Part shown: positions 24,192-32,591 of the stretch, piece after piece
Layout of the letters: every line of letters starts with the position of its first letter
Numbering within the stretch: position 1 is the first letter of the stretch
From: DASUPK01 sp963804595
GTDB taxonomy: Bacteria > Actinomycetota > Thermoleophilia > Solirubrobacterales > 70-9
DNA length: 64,000 nucleotides
Assembly: GCA_963804595.1 (NCBI GenBank)
Contig: CAWDQZ010000009.1
Span: forward strand, 1-64,000
Direction: 5' to 3'
Translations under genes and position numbers: made by a program
The notes under the pieces: model-generated
What the model saw: only the letters and a program-made list of their open reading frames with translations
What the model was told of the DNA's origin: nothing
Databases searched by the model: none

Positions 24192-25469
24192 TCACTTCAG
24201 GAAGCCCTCGTAGTTGCGCATCATCAGCTGGGCCTCGAGCTGCTTCACGGTGTCGAGAGCCACGCCGACGACGATCAGGATCGAGGTCCCGCCGAAGAAG
24301 AAGTTGGCCGACGTCTGGCTGATCAGGATTGTCGGCAACGCCGCGACCGCGCCCAGGTACAGGGCGCCGGGAAAAGTGAGCCTGGACAGGATCCTGTCCA
24401 GGTATTCGGCGGTAGGTCGTCCGGGCCGAACGCCAGGGATGAACCCTCCGTACTTCTTCAGGTTGTCCGCCTGGTCGACCGGGTTGAACGTGACCGCCGT
24501 GTAGAAGTAGGTGAAGATGATGATGAAGAAGATCTCGCCCACCACGTAGTGCCAGCTGTTGGGGCTGAAGAAGTTTGCGAAATCGGTCCAGAAGTTGTTT
24601 CCGTTGCCGCCGAGGAGCTGGCCGATGGTGGGTGGGAAGGCCATGATCGACGCGGCGAAGATGACCGGGATGACGCCTGCCATGTTCACACGCAGCGGCA
24701 GGTAGGTCGACCCGCCGGCGGTCATCCGCCGGCCGACGACGCGTTTCGCGTACTGGACCGGGATACGGCGCTGGCCCTCCTGCACGAAGACGATCGCCAC
24801 GACCACAGCCAGCGCGATGAAGGGCATCATCACGACGAAGACCTGGTCGGGGTTGTTCCACCACTTGGTGATCCCCTCCGGAATCCGGGAGACGATCGAG
24901 GCGAAGATCAGCAGTGAGATGCCGTTGCCAATCCCGCGCTGAGTGATCAGTTCCCCCATCCACATCAGCACCGTGCAGCCGGCGGTCAGGGTCATAACGA
25001 TCAGGAAGACCTTCGGGAAGGTCCGCTCGCCGATCACGTTCGTGCCGCCGACGCTCTGTGAGCTGAACAGGAAGACGAAGCCGAGCCCCTGAGCGAAGGC
25101 CAGCGCGACCGTCAGATAGCGCGTGTACTGGGTGATCTTCTGCTGGCCGACCTCGCCCTCCTTCTGGAGGCGTTCGAGCGAGGGCACGACCACCGTGAGG
25201 AGCTGCAGGATGATCGAGGCCGTGATGTAGGGCATGATCCCCAGCGCGAACAGGGACAGCCTCGAGAGGCTCCCGCCCGAGAACAGGTTGAGGAAGCCGA
25301 GGATGTTGGAGCCGCCGACGTTGTTGAGGTTGTCGGAAAGGACGTTCGGATCGACACCTGGAGAGGGGATGTAGGCCCCGAGCCGGTAGAGCGCCAGGAT
25401 CGCCGCCGTGAACATCAGCTTCTTGCGGATGTCCGGGACGGAGAAGGAGTTGAGGATCGTCTGCAGCAT
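24192..25469 (-). CDS. secY: Preprotein translocase subunit SecY
   Basis: Central channel of the Sec translocon, 425 residues with ten hydrophobic helices. It starts MLQTILNSFSVPDIRKKLMF. Family signatures include AYIPSPGVDP, LSRLSLFALGIMPYITASII, the cytoplasmic arginine-bearing loop (PVQYAKRVVGRR) and the C-terminal FFGGTSILIVVGVALDTVKQ. It partners with the SecE encoded at 54794-55417. Its ATG overlaps the rplO stop by one base (TGATG), indicating coupling. Confidence 0.97.
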   Translation of the reverse strand: MLQTILNSFSVPDIRKKLMFTAAILALYRLGAYIPSPGVDPNVLSDNLNNVGGSNILGFLNLFSGGSLSRLSLFALGIMPYITASIILQLLTVVVPSLERLQKEGEVGQQKITQYTRYLTVALAFAQGLGFVFLFSSQSVGGTNVIGERTFPKVFLIVMTLTAGCTVLMWMGELITQRGIGNGISLLIFASIVSRIPEGITKWWNNPDQVFVVMMPFIALAVVVAIVFVQEGQRRIPVQYAKRVVGRRMTAGGSTYLPLRVNMAGVIPVIFAASIMAFPPTIGQLLGGNGNNFWTDFANFFSPNSWHYVVGEIFFIIIFTYFYTAVTFNPVDQADNLKKYGGFIPGVRPGRPTAEYLDRILSRLTFPGALYLGAVAALPTILISQTSANFFFGGTSILIVVGVALDTVKQLEAQLMMRNYEGFLK

Positions 25470-25954
25470 CAGATGACCTCTACCGTGCCTCCGGCAGCCT
25501 CGATCTTCTCCTTCGCCTGGGCGCTGAAGGCGTGGGCCCTCACGGTGAGCTTCTTCGAGATCTCGCCCCGGGCGAGGATCTTCACCGGGTGGCGCCGCTT
25601 GGCGAGGCCGGCCTCACGCAGGGACTCAGGTGTCACCTCGTCGTTCGCCTTGAAGCGGGCGTCGAGGTCGGAGAGGTTGACGGGCTGCGTGCGTGTCCGG
25701 AACTTCTCGAAGGGCATCGACATCTTCTTGTTCGGCCCGCGCAGCTTGCGCATCCGCATGTGGAGGGGGTTCTGGCCGCCCTCATAGCCGGGCTTGCGCT
25801 TGTTGCCCGAGCGGGCGCCCGCGCCCTTGTGGCCGCGGCCGGAGGTCTTGCCGTGGCCCGTCCCGACGCCTCGGCCGAGCCGCTTGCGCGGCCGGCGCGA
25901 GCCCGGAGTGGGCTTCAGCGTGTGGAGACCGACCTTCTGGGACTGCTCAGCCAT
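25469..25954 (-). CDS. rplO: 50S ribosomal protein L15
   Basis: Late-assembly 50S protein, 161 residues. The Gly/Arg-rich N-terminal arm (RKRLGRGVGTGHGKTSGRGHKGAGARSG in part) threads into 23S rRNA; the globular C-terminal domain has VKILARGEISKKLTVRAHAFS. Length is slightly above the usual 145-150, mostly at the N-terminus. Its start overlaps the rpmD end by 8 bases, and its stop overlaps the secY start. Confidence 0.97.
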   Translation of the reverse strand: MAEQSQKVGLHTLKPTPGSRRPRKRLGRGVGTGHGKTSGRGHKGAGARSGNKRKPGYEGGQNPLHMRMRKLRGPNKKMSMPFEKFRTRTQPVNLSDLDARFKANDEVTPESLREAGLAKRRHPVKILARGEISKKLTVRAHAFSAQAKEKIEAAGGTVEVI

Positions 25955-26126
25955 CCTCGACCTCCACCAGGTGGCTGACCCTGCGGATCATGCCCTGGAG
26001 TTGCGGGGAGTCGGGATGCTTCGCCTGGCGGCCGATGCGGCCGAGCTTCAGGGAGCGAAGCGTGGCGCGCTGCACCTCCGAGGCGCCGTTCGCGGAGCGA
26101 ACCTGCTTGAGGGCTACATCCGGCAC
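25947..26126 (-). CDS. rpmD: 50S ribosomal protein L30
   Basis: A 59-residue protein read from GTG at 26126: it begins VPDVALKQVRSANGASEVQR and continues through TLRSLKLGRIGRQAKHPDSP and LQGMIRRVSHLVEVEDG. This is the L30 pattern (ALxSLxLxRIG...V..H.V.V). It starts 2 bases beyond the rpsE stop and ends within rplO, overlapping it by 8 bases. The position between S5 and L15 is the standard one. Confidence 0.93.
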   Translation of the reverse strand: MPDVALKQVRSANGASEVQRATLRSLKLGRIGRQAKHPDSPQLQGMIRRVSHLVEVEDG

Positions 26127-26128
26127 GA

Positions 26129-26800
26129 TCAGGAAGTCTCCTCGGACGGAGCTTCGACGGCTTCGCCCTCAGAAGAACCGTCCTCGGCGCCGCCGCCCGC
26201 ATCACCCGAAGCTTGTTCCTCAGCGGCGCCTGCGGGCGGTTCAACCTCCTTGGGCGTTTTACCCTCGCCATCTTGTGCACCAGCGCCGTTGCCGACTCCG
26301 AGCACCTCACGGATGGAGATGCCGCGGAGCTTCGCGACGTCCTCCGGCCTGCGCAGGCTCTCGAGGCCAGACATGGTCGCCTTGACCAGGTTGATCGGGT
26401 TCTGCGTGCCGATGCTCTTGGTCAGCACATCTCGGACGCCGCCCAGCTCGAGCACTGCACGCACCCCGCCGCCGGCGATCACGCCGGTACCGGGGCTCGC
26501 CGGGCGCAACACGACGTGGCCCGCGCCGAAGCGTCCAATGACCCGGTGGGTGATCGTCTGGCCGTACTTGGGTACGCGGATCAGGTTCTTGCGGGCGTTC
26601 TCGACCGCCTTCTGGATCGCGAGCGGGACCTCGCGGGCCTTGCCGTAGCCGATCCCGACCACGGAATCTTCGTCGCCGACCGCAACCAGCGCGGTGAACG
26701 AGAAGCGACGGCCGCCCTTGACCACCTTGGCGACGCGGTTGATCTCGATCACCCGCTCCTGCAGGTCGAGGCCCTTGGGACTGACGGTCTCTACAGCCAT
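26129..26800 (-). CDS. rpsE: 30S ribosomal protein S5 with acidic C-terminal extension
   Basis: Fidelity and helicase-associated 30S protein, 223 residues against about 165-200 typically. The double-stranded-RNA-binding fold (VVKGGRRFSFTALVAVGD) and GKAREVPLAIQKAVENARKN are normal through SIREVLGVG near residue 160. From there a low-complexity tail of about 55 residues follows, containing TPKEVEPPA at 172-180 and AEDGSSEGEA. The KEVEPPA DNA is nearly identical to that in S17. The ATG at 26800 was chosen; upstream frame is Ser/Pro-rich and overlaps rplR. Confidence 0.95.
   Translation of the reverse strand: MAVETVSPKGLDLQERVIEINRVAKVVKGGRRFSFTALVAVGDEDSVVGIGYGKAREVPLAIQKAVENARKNLIRVPKYGQTITHRVIGRFGAGHVVLRPASPGTGVIAGGGVRAVLELGGVRDVLTKSIGTQNPINLVKATMSGLESLRRPEDVAKLRGISIREVLGVGNGAGAQDGEGKTPKEVEPPAGAAEEQASGDAGGGAEDGSSEGEAVEAPSEETS
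26225..26257 (-). repeat. In-frame KEV(E)PPA repeat, copy in rpsE
   Basis: Encodes T-P-K-E-V-E-P-P-A-G-A in the S5 tail. On the sense strand it reads ACGCC-CAAGGAGGTTGAACCG and on through CGCAGGCG. Over the first 30 bases only two differ from the S17 copy, counted by eye, including the unusual codons GTT and GCA. It contains a perfect internal AAGGAGGT Shine-Dalgarno sequence. Confidence 0.85.
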
Positions 26801-26837
26801 GGAACGGGTGAGGGTAGAGGACGAACGGGCTGGGTCA

Positions 26838-27191
26838 TCAGAATCGGAGGCCTCCCTCGCGGGCGCCCTCGGCGATTGCGGCGACCCGGCCGTGGAACCG
26901 GTAGCCGCCGCGGTCGAAGACGCAGGACTCGACCCCCGCGGCCTTGGCCCGCTCGGCGAGCAGCTCCCCGGCGCGCTTGGCCTGCTCCATCGAGTCGAGC
27001 TTGCGAAGCTCGGGTTCGGTCCAGGAGGCGGCGGCCAGGGTTCGGCCCGAGTCGTCATCGATCAGCTGAGCGAATACGCCGCGGTTCGAGCGGTAGACGG
27101 AGAGGCGCGGACGCTCGGCGCTGCCGCGGATGCGGGCGCGAACGCGGCGGCGCCTGCGAAGTCTCTTCTGGGGCTTGGTGAGGACTGCCAT
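26838..27191 (-). CDS. rplR: 50S ribosomal protein L18
   Basis: Binds 5S rRNA together with L5. The 117-residue protein has a basic N-terminus (KPQKRLRRRRRVRARIRGSA), then RPRLSVYRSNRGVFAQLIDD and the C-terminal FDRGGYRFHGRVAAIAEGAREGGLRF. Length and ends are ordinary. Start overlaps the rplF stop by one base (TGATG). Confidence 0.98.
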   Translation of the reverse strand: MAVLTKPQKRLRRRRRVRARIRGSAERPRLSVYRSNRGVFAQLIDDDSGRTLAAASWTEPELRKLDSMEQAKRAGELLAERAKAAGVESCVFDRGGYRFHGRVAAIAEGAREGGLRF

Positions 27192-27724
27192 CAGGCCCTC
27201 TTGCCGACCTTGCGGGCCACGTGCTCGCCCTGGTAGCGGACACCCTTGCCCTTATAGGGCTCCGGCGGGCGGGACTTGCGGATCCGGGCGGCGGTCTCCC
27301 CGACCAGCTGCTTGTCGATGCCGCGGACCACGACCTCGGTCGGCTGCGGGACCTCGAACTCGATGCCCTCCGGGGCCTCGATCGAGACCGGGTGCGAGTA
27401 GCCGAGCGCCATCTCGAGGTTCCTGCCCTGCAGGTTGGCGCGATAACCGACCCCCTGGATCTGGAGGCGCCGCTCGAAGCCGTCGGTGACCCCCTCGACC
27501 ATGTTGGCGATCAGACTGCGGGTCAACCCGTGCAGGGCCCGGTGGTCGCCGCGGTCGGTCGGGCGCGAGACGGTCAGGGTGCCGTCGTCGACCGCCACGG
27601 TCATGTCGCGATTGACGCTCTGCTCGAGCTCGCCCTTCGGGCCCTTGACCGTGACAGCACCGGGCTTGACGTCGATCTCGACGCCATCGGGGATCTCGAT
27701 TGGCTTTCTTCCGATTCGACTCAT
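27191..27724 (-). CDS. rplF: 50S ribosomal protein L6
   Basis: Two-domain protein near the GTPase-associated centre, 177 residues. It begins MSRIGRKPIEIPDGVEIDVK, contains GVTDGFERRLQIQGVGYRA, and ends with the diagnostic RKSRPPEPYKGKGVRYQGEHV. No insertion or tail is seen. It starts 10 bases after rpsH within the spc operon. Confidence 0.98.
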   Translation of the reverse strand: MSRIGRKPIEIPDGVEIDVKPGAVTVKGPKGELEQSVNRDMTVAVDDGTLTVSRPTDRGDHRALHGLTRSLIANMVEGVTDGFERRLQIQGVGYRANLQGRNLEMALGYSHPVSIEAPEGIEFEVPQPTEVVVRGIDKQLVGETAARIRKSRPPEPYKGKGVRYQGEHVARKVGKRA

Positions 27725-27734
27725 GGCTTATCGA

Positions 27735-28130
27735 TCACCAGACGTGCGCGACGACCTCTCCGCCGACTCCGCGCTGGCGCGCCTCGTGGCCGGTCATCAC
27801 GCCACGCGAGGTGGACATGATGGTCGTGCCCATTCCGCCGAAGACCCGTGGGACGTCCTCATTGGGAACGTAGCGGCGGCGGCCGGGCCGTGAGACACGT
27901 TCCATCCCACTGATCACCGGGTCGCGTTTCTCGGTGTAGCGCAGCCTGACCTTGATCACGTCGCCGACCCGCCCGGGCTCGACGTTGAAATCCGTGATGT
28001 AGCCCTGCTCTTTGAGAATCCGAGTCATCTCCCGCTTCAGCCGGGAGGCGGGGATCTCCACCTCCACGTGCTCCGCCTGAAGCGCGTTGCGGATTCGGTT
28101 CAGATAGTCGGTGATCGGGTCGGTGAGCAT
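27735..28130 (-). CDS. rpsH: 30S ribosomal protein S8
   Basis: Primary 16S rRNA-binding protein of 131 residues; in many bacteria it also represses spc operon translation. It starts MLTDPITDYLNRIRNALQAE and ends with the conserved STSRGVMTGHEARQRGVGGE followed by VVAHVW. It lies 4 bases after the S14 gene. No S8-binding mimic was recognised by eye in this mRNA. Confidence 0.98.
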   Translation of the reverse strand: MLTDPITDYLNRIRNALQAEHVEVEIPASRLKREMTRILKEQGYITDFNVEPGRVGDVIKVRLRYTEKRDPVISGMERVSRPGRRRYVPNEDVPRVFGGMGTTIMSTSRGVMTGHEARQRGVGGEVVAHVW

Positions 28131-28134
28131 CTCG

Positions 28135-28320
28135 TTACCAGCTCGACTTGGTCATCCCGGGCACGTAGCCGTTGTGCGCGGCCTCCCGCAGGCAGATCCT
28201 GCAGAGGCCGAACTTGCGGAAGTACGCGCGCGGCCGGCCGCAGCGGCGGCAGCGGTTGTATCCCCGGGTCTTGAACTTGGGAGTGCGGCGTTGCCGCACC
28301 CGTTGTGATGTCTTCGCCAT
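28135..28320 (-). CDS. rpsN: 30S ribosomal protein S14, zinc-type (short)
   Basis: A 61-residue type Z S14 with a CRRCGRPRAYFRKFGLCRIC zinc module (two CxxC pairs), as in thermophiles and as the housekeeping copy in many actinobacteria. It ends REAAHNGYVPGMTKSSW. The longer zinc-independent paralogue is not in this window. Its ATG overlaps the rplE stop by one base. Confidence 0.98.
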   Translation of the reverse strand: MAKTSQRVRQRRTPKFKTRGYNRCRRCGRPRAYFRKFGLCRICLREAAHNGYVPGMTKSSW

Positions 28321-29144
28321 CAGCCTTCCTCGTTTGAAGTTTCTTGTGATTCGCCTTCGGTCCGGCCCTCGGGCTCGCCGGCTGACTCGGTGGCCTCCTC
28401 GCCCTCCTCGCCCTCCTCGGCCCTGACCGGCTTCTCATACGCCTCCGGGTTCTCCTCCTTGAGCTGCTCGAGCGCCGCGGCCTCCGCCTCGGCCCGCTCG
28501 CGGGCCTCCTCCTTGCGGCGCTCCTCCTCGGCCTCCTCCTCCACATCGGCCTCGCCGGGGCGTCCCTCTGGGGAGAATGGCATGCCGAGCCCGTCGAGCA
28601 GCACGAAGGCCTCCTCGTCGGTCGCAGCGGTGGTGGTGATCGTCACGTCCAGGCCACGGACCTCGTCGATCGAGTCGTATTCGATCTCGGGAAAGATGAT
28701 CTGCTCGCGAATGCCCATCGAGTAGTTGCCGCGGCCGTCGAAGGAGCGGGCGTTGAGACCGCGGAAGTCGCGGATCCGGGGGACCGCGATCGAGGTGAGC
28801 CGGTCGAAGAACTCCCACATGCGGGCGCGCCGCAGGGTCACGGCGACCCCCACGGGCATTCCCTCGCGGACCTTGAACGAGGCAACCGACTTCTTTGCGC
28901 GCCGCACGCTCGGGGCCTGGCCGGCGATAGTGGCGAGCTGCTCCTGGGCGGCCTCGAGCATCTGGGTGTTCTGCTTGGCCTCCCCGACCCCCATGTTCAG
29001 GGTGATCTTCTCCAGGGTCGGCACGGCCATCGGTGTCGAGTATCCGAACCGCTGGATCAGCGCAGGCTTGACCTCGCTCTCGTAGAGCTCCCGCAGCCGC
29101 GGCGGCGGTGCGGCCTGCTTCTGCTGTTCGGTTGCGGCTTCCAT
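28320..29144 (-). CDS. rplE: 50S ribosomal protein L5 with long charged C-terminal extension
   Basis: 5S rRNA-binding protein of the central protuberance. The conserved body (YGYSTP-type start, KITLNMGVGEAKQN, SFKVREGMPVGVAVTLR, DFRGL, FPEIEYDSIDEVRGLDVTI) ends near residue 190. About 85 further residues are Glu/Ala/Arg-rich (EEEAEEERRKEEARERAEAE, then GEEGEEATESAGEPEG), predicted to form a charged helix and then a disordered acidic tail. Normal bacterial L5 is about 180 residues. The tail lacks the KEVEAPA repeat. Confidence 0.96.
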   Translation of the reverse strand: MEAATEQQKQAAPPPRLRELYESEVKPALIQRFGYSTPMAVPTLEKITLNMGVGEAKQNTQMLEAAQEQLATIAGQAPSVRRAKKSVASFKVREGMPVGVAVTLRRARMWEFFDRLTSIAVPRIRDFRGLNARSFDGRGNYSMGIREQIIFPEIEYDSIDEVRGLDVTITTTAATDEEAFVLLDGLGMPFSPEGRPGEADVEEEAEEERRKEEARERAEAEAAALEQLKEENPEAYEKPVRAEEGEEGEEATESAGEPEGRTEGESQETSNEEG

Positions 29145-29150
29145 CAGCGT

Positions 29151-29486
29151 TTAGTCCAGATCCCTTCCGGTCCGCGCGGCGATGCGCTTGCGCTTGCCAT
29201 CGGCGCGCTCGACCTTCACCCGGGTTGGCTTGTTGTCCTCGGGATCGAGCAGCATCACGTTGGAGACGTGGATCGGCCCCTCCCTCTCGATGATGCCGCC
29301 GACCTCGCCACCCTTCTGCGCGTCCTTGACGGAACGCGGGCGCTGGTGGCGCTTGATCATGTTGAGGCCCTCGATGAAGACGTAGCCCTTCTTCGGATCG
29401 GTCCGGATCACCCGGCCTCGCTTGCCGCGGTCCTTGCCGCCGATCACGATCACGTCGTCGTCCTTGCGGACTCGCATCTTCGCCAT
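29151..29486 (-). CDS. rplX: 50S ribosomal protein L24
   Basis: Assembly-initiating 50S protein, 111 residues. The KOW motif is in VIGGKDRGKRGRVIRTDPKK, followed by GLNMIKRHQRP and the insert-free C-terminal domain (GPIHVSNVMLLDPEDNKPTR). Length is ordinary. It lies 2 bases after rplN and 6 before rplE. Confidence 0.98.
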   Translation of the reverse strand: MAKMRVRKDDDVIVIGGKDRGKRGRVIRTDPKKGYVFIEGLNMIKRHQRPRSVKDAQKGGEVGGIIEREGPIHVSNVMLLDPEDNKPTRVKVERADGKRKRIAARTGRDLD

Positions 29487-29488
29487 CT

Positions 29489-29857
29489 CTAGAGCACCTC
29501 CGGGGCGAGGGAGACGATTCGCATGAAGTTCCTCTCGCGCAGCTCACGGGCGACCGGGCCAAAGATCCGCGTGCCTCGAGGCGCCCCGGTGGTGTCGATC
29601 AGGACCGCAGCATTCTCGTCGAAGGCGATGTAGGTGCCGTCGCCCCGGCCAAGCTGCTTGCGGGTCCGAACCACCACCGCCTCGACGACCTCGCCCTTGC
29701 GGACGCCCCCGTGCGGGGTGGCCTGCTTGACCGTGGCCGTGATCACGTCGCCCACTCGCGCGTAGCGGCGGTGGGAACCGCCCTTGACGCGGATGCAGAG
29801 GATCTCGCGCGCGCCGGAGTTGTCGGCGACCCTGAGCTTTGACTCCTGCTGAATCAC
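29489..29857 (-). CDS. rplN: 50S ribosomal protein L14
   Basis: Interface protein of 122 residues forming bridges to the 30S subunit. It reads from GTG at 29857 (VIQQESKLRVADNSGAREIL) with TAGGAG 7 bases upstream, and ends GTRIFGPVARELRERNFMRI. The longer open frame upstream overlaps rpsQ and was rejected. Length matches the family exactly. Confidence 0.97.
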   Translation of the reverse strand: MIQQESKLRVADNSGAREILCIRVKGGSHRRYARVGDVITATVKQATPHGGVRKGEVVEAVVVRTRKQLGRGDGTYIAFDENAAVLIDTTGAPRGTRIFGPVARELRERNFMRIVSLAPEVL

Positions 29858-29867
29858 TGGATCGCTC

Positions 29868-30560
29868 CTACTGCGCCTTCTCGAGGATCTCGACGAGGCG
29901 CCAACGCTTGGTCCGGGACAGCGGGCGGGTCTCGACGATCCGGACCAGGTCGCCCTCGCCCGCCTCGTTGCGGGCGTCGTGAGCGTGCAGGGTGCGCGAA
30001 CGGCGCACGATCTTCTCGTACTGGGGATGTCGCCGGGCGACCTCGATCTGCACGGTGATCGTCTTGTCCGGCTTGCTGGAGACGACGCGGCCCTGCCTCG
30101 TCTTGCGGTCGGCGGAGCGACGCTCGGAAAAGGGGGTGCCCGTGCCGGGCTCGCCCTTGGTGCGGCGCTTCGTCCGGTAGCCGGACCGAACCCGGGCGGC
30201 CTGCTTGCGCGCCTCGCCGCGGGCGGCGGCGCGCTCCTCGGGGCTCCGCTGCGGGCCGGCCTCGGACGAACGGCGTGAGCGCTCCAGCCGGCGCCGGGTC
30301 TTCCAATCGAGACCCTCCATCGAATCGTCAGCCGCCTCGGCCGAAGCGTCGTCGGCTTCGCCATCAGAGCCCTCTTCGGCTTCATCAGAAGAAGCCTCCG
30401 CGGCCTCGGCTGGCTCCTCATCAGAACCACTGGAGTCAGCCTCGCCTGCGGGCGCTTCAACCTCCTTCGGCGTCTCCTCCTCAGCCTGGGGCTCCTCCGC
30501 GGGAGTCTCCTCGAGCGCTTGCTCTTCCTGCTGCTCTTCGTTCTTCTCTTCTTCGGCCAT
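29868..30560 (-). CDS. rpsQ: 30S ribosomal protein S17 with a 151-residue N-terminal extension
   Basis: Primary 16S rRNA-binding protein, but 230 residues instead of about 85. The conserved S17 OB fold is only the last 79 residues (RKTRQGRVVSSKPDKTITV to the C-terminus). In front lies an acidic, disordered region (residues 1-77, with TPKEVEAPA at 30-38 and EEGSDGEA around 62-69), then a basic Arg-rich segment (WKTRRRLERSRRSSEAG onward). ATG at 30560 overlaps the rpmC stop, so the extension is translated from the normal operon position. S17 itself is certain; the role of the extension is unknown. Confidence 0.93.
   Translation of the reverse strand: MAEEEKNEEQQEEQALEETPAEEPQAEEETPKEVEAPAGEADSSGSDEEPAEAAEASSDEAEEGSDGEADDASAEAADDSMEGLDWKTRRRLERSRRSSEAGPQRSPEERAAARGEARKQAARVRSGYRTKRRTKGEPGTGTPFSERRSADRKTRQGRVVSSKPDKTITVQIEVARRHPQYEKIVRRSRTLHAHDARNEAGEGDLVRIVETRPLSRTKRWRLVEILEKAQ
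30354..30368 (-). repeat. Dispersed repeat core inside rpsQ
   Basis: GGCTTCGCCATCAGA on the plus strand is identical to the first 15 bases of the intergenic repeat at 19551 and, inverted, to 42029-42043. On the coding strand it encodes S-D-G-E-A of the S17 acidic extension. Confidence 0.65.
30443..30475 (-). repeat. In-frame KEVEAPA repeat, copy in rpsQ
   Basis: Encodes T-P-K-E-V-E-A-P-A-G in the S17 N-terminal extension. The sense strand reads ACGCCGAAGGAGGTTGAAGC and continues GCCCGCAGGCG. It matches the rpsE copy at 28 of 30 positions and the rplJ copy at about 25 of 30, counted by eye, and contains AAGGAGGT. Confidence 0.85.
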
Positions 30561-30768
30561 CAGGTCCTCAGCTCTTGTTCGAGATCGATGCCGCGCTCCT
30601 TGGCCACGGTCAAAAGGCGCGCCACATCGCGGCGAACCGCTGTGATGCGCCCGGTGTTCTCCAGCTCACCCGTCGCGTGCTGGAGGCGCAGCGCGAACTG
30701 CTCCTCGCGGGTCTGGTGGATCCGCTCCAGCAGCTCGTCGTCCTTGAGATTGTGGGCTTCGGACGCCT

Positions 30769-30772
<4 letters not shown>
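30560..30772 (-). CDS. rpmC: 50S ribosomal protein L29
   Basis: Small helical-hairpin protein of 70 residues at the peptide-exit tunnel where trigger factor and SRP dock. It starts MKASEAHNLKDDELLERIHQ and contains the family core RLQHATGELENTGRITAVRR. Its ATG overlaps the rplP stop as ATGA, and its stop overlaps the rpsQ start. The apparent longer frame upstream is antisense-like shadow of rplP. Confidence 0.97.
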
Positions 30773-31193
<421 letters not shown>

Positions 31194-31194
<1 letters not shown>

Positions 31195-31892
31195 CAGCCG
31201 CGACCTCCTCGACCGCCGCCGGACGGCGGGCCACCGTCTTCTTCGGTGAGTTCGGATCGAAAGCCCTCGGGCATGACCTCGCCCTTGTTGATCCAACACT
31301 TGACGCCGATCCGGCCGGTCGTCGTCTTCGCCTCGATGAAGCCGTAGTCGATGTCCGCGCGCAGGGTGTGCAGCGGGACGCGGCCGTCGGAGTAGCCCTC
31401 GGTGCGGGCCATCTCGGCCCCGCCGAGGCGGCCGGAGACCTGAACCTTCACGCCCTTGGCTCCGGAGCGCATCGCCGAGGTGAGCGCGCGCTTCATCGCG
31501 CGGCGGAAGGCAACACGGTTCTGGAGCTGCTCTGCGATCGACTGGGCGACCAGCTTCGCGTCGAGCTCGGGACGCTTGATCTCCTTGATGTTGACCCTGA
31601 CCGGCTTGCCGGTGAGCTTGTGAAGCTCCCGCCGGAGAGCGTCGACCTCGGTCCCGGACTTACCGATCACGATCCCGGGACGCGCGGTGGAGATGTCGAC
31701 CTCGACCTCTCCCGAGCCCTTCTTGATCGTGATCTGCGAGAGACCGGCGTGCGAGAGCTTGTTCTCGATGTGCGAGCGGATTTCCAGGTCCTCGTTGAGG
31801 TAGTCGGCGAATTCCCGCTCGTTGAACCAGTTCGACTTCCAGTCATGGATGTAGCCGACCCGGAAGCCCTCCGGATGGATCTTGTGTCCCAT
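31194..31892 (-). CDS. rpsC: 30S ribosomal protein S3
   Basis: mRNA-entry protein with helicase role, 232 residues. It begins MGHKIHPEGFRVGYIHDWKS. The KH domain has RPGIVIGKSGTEVDALRREL, and the C-terminal domain includes GRLGGAEMARTEGYSDGRVP and IGVKCWINKGE. A short tail of Gly/Pro/Arg (PPSGGGRGGRG) follows. It is 3 bases after rplV. Confidence 0.98.
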
Positions 31893-31895
31893 CTC

Positions 31896-32591
31896 CTACT
31901 CCTCCGGTGTCAGCGCCACGACGATGTGGCTGGTTCGCTTGTTGATCCGCGTCGCACGACCCAGGGCCCGCGGCCGGTAACGGCGCAGCGTCGGGCCCTC
32001 GTCGACGTGGATGTCCTTGATCATCAGGTCGTCGGCGACCAGGTCATGGTTGGCCTCGGCGTTCGCGGCGGCCGACTCGATCAGCTTGCGGATGTCCTGG
32101 GCGGCGCTGCGGGTGGAGAACCGAAGCAGCGGGAGGGCGTCGTCGAGCGCCAGGCCGCGCACCTGGTCGGCGACCAGGCGGGCCTTGCGCGGCGCGACAC
32201 GCACGAACCGAGCACGCGCGTTGACGACCGGGCGCTCCGGCGCCTCCTGCTTGGATGCGCGCCTCCGGGCCGGAGCCTTCGAGGTCTCTGCCTTCGGCTT
32301 GTCTTCGGACTTCTTCGCGGGAGCCTTCCGCGCGGGCGGCTTCTTCTCCGTGGAGGGCTTGGAAGCCTCGGCATCGGCCGTCTTCGAGGTCGCTTCCGCG
32401 GCCGTCCCGCCCTTGCCGCGAGCCGCGGTCTCTCCCTTCGGCTTCGCAGACGGCTTGCGCTGCCGGGTGCCCGAGCTCCCAGACTTCGCGGTCGTCTTCC
32501 TGCCGCCGCCCGAGCCGCCCGACGACTTCTTCGCGGTCGACCTGCGAGTCGCGGTCTGCTTCTTCTCGGTGTCCTTCTTCTCCTCGGCCAT
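31896..32591 (-). CDS. rplV: 50S ribosomal protein L22 with a basic N-terminal extension
   Basis: Lines the nascent-peptide tunnel. The canonical domain is the last 112 residues (VNARARFVRVAPRKARLVAD to HIVVALTPEE). It is preceded by about 119 residues rich in Lys, Ala, Ser, Thr and Pro (TAKKSSGGSGGGRKTTAKSG, KKPPARKAPAKKSEDKPKAE) that resemble histone-H1-like tails. ATG at 32591 overlaps the rpsS stop, fixing the start and showing the extension is expressed. In contrast to S17, L10 and S5 this extension is strongly basic. Confidence 0.94.
   Translation of the reverse strand: MAEEKKDTEKKQTATRRSTAKKSSGGSGGGRKTTAKSGSSGTRQRKPSAKPKGETAARGKGGTAAEATSKTADAEASKPSTEKKPPARKAPAKKSEDKPKAETSKAPARRRASKQEAPERPVVNARARFVRVAPRKARLVADQVRGLALDDALPLLRFSTRSAAQDIRKLIESAAANAEANHDLVADDLMIKDIHVDEGPTLRRYRPRALGRATRINKRTSHIVVALTPEE

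Noticed and set aside
26129..27058. 309-residue extended S5
   Set aside because: The extra N-terminus is Ser/Pro/Arg shadow of rplR; similarity begins at the ATG at 26800.
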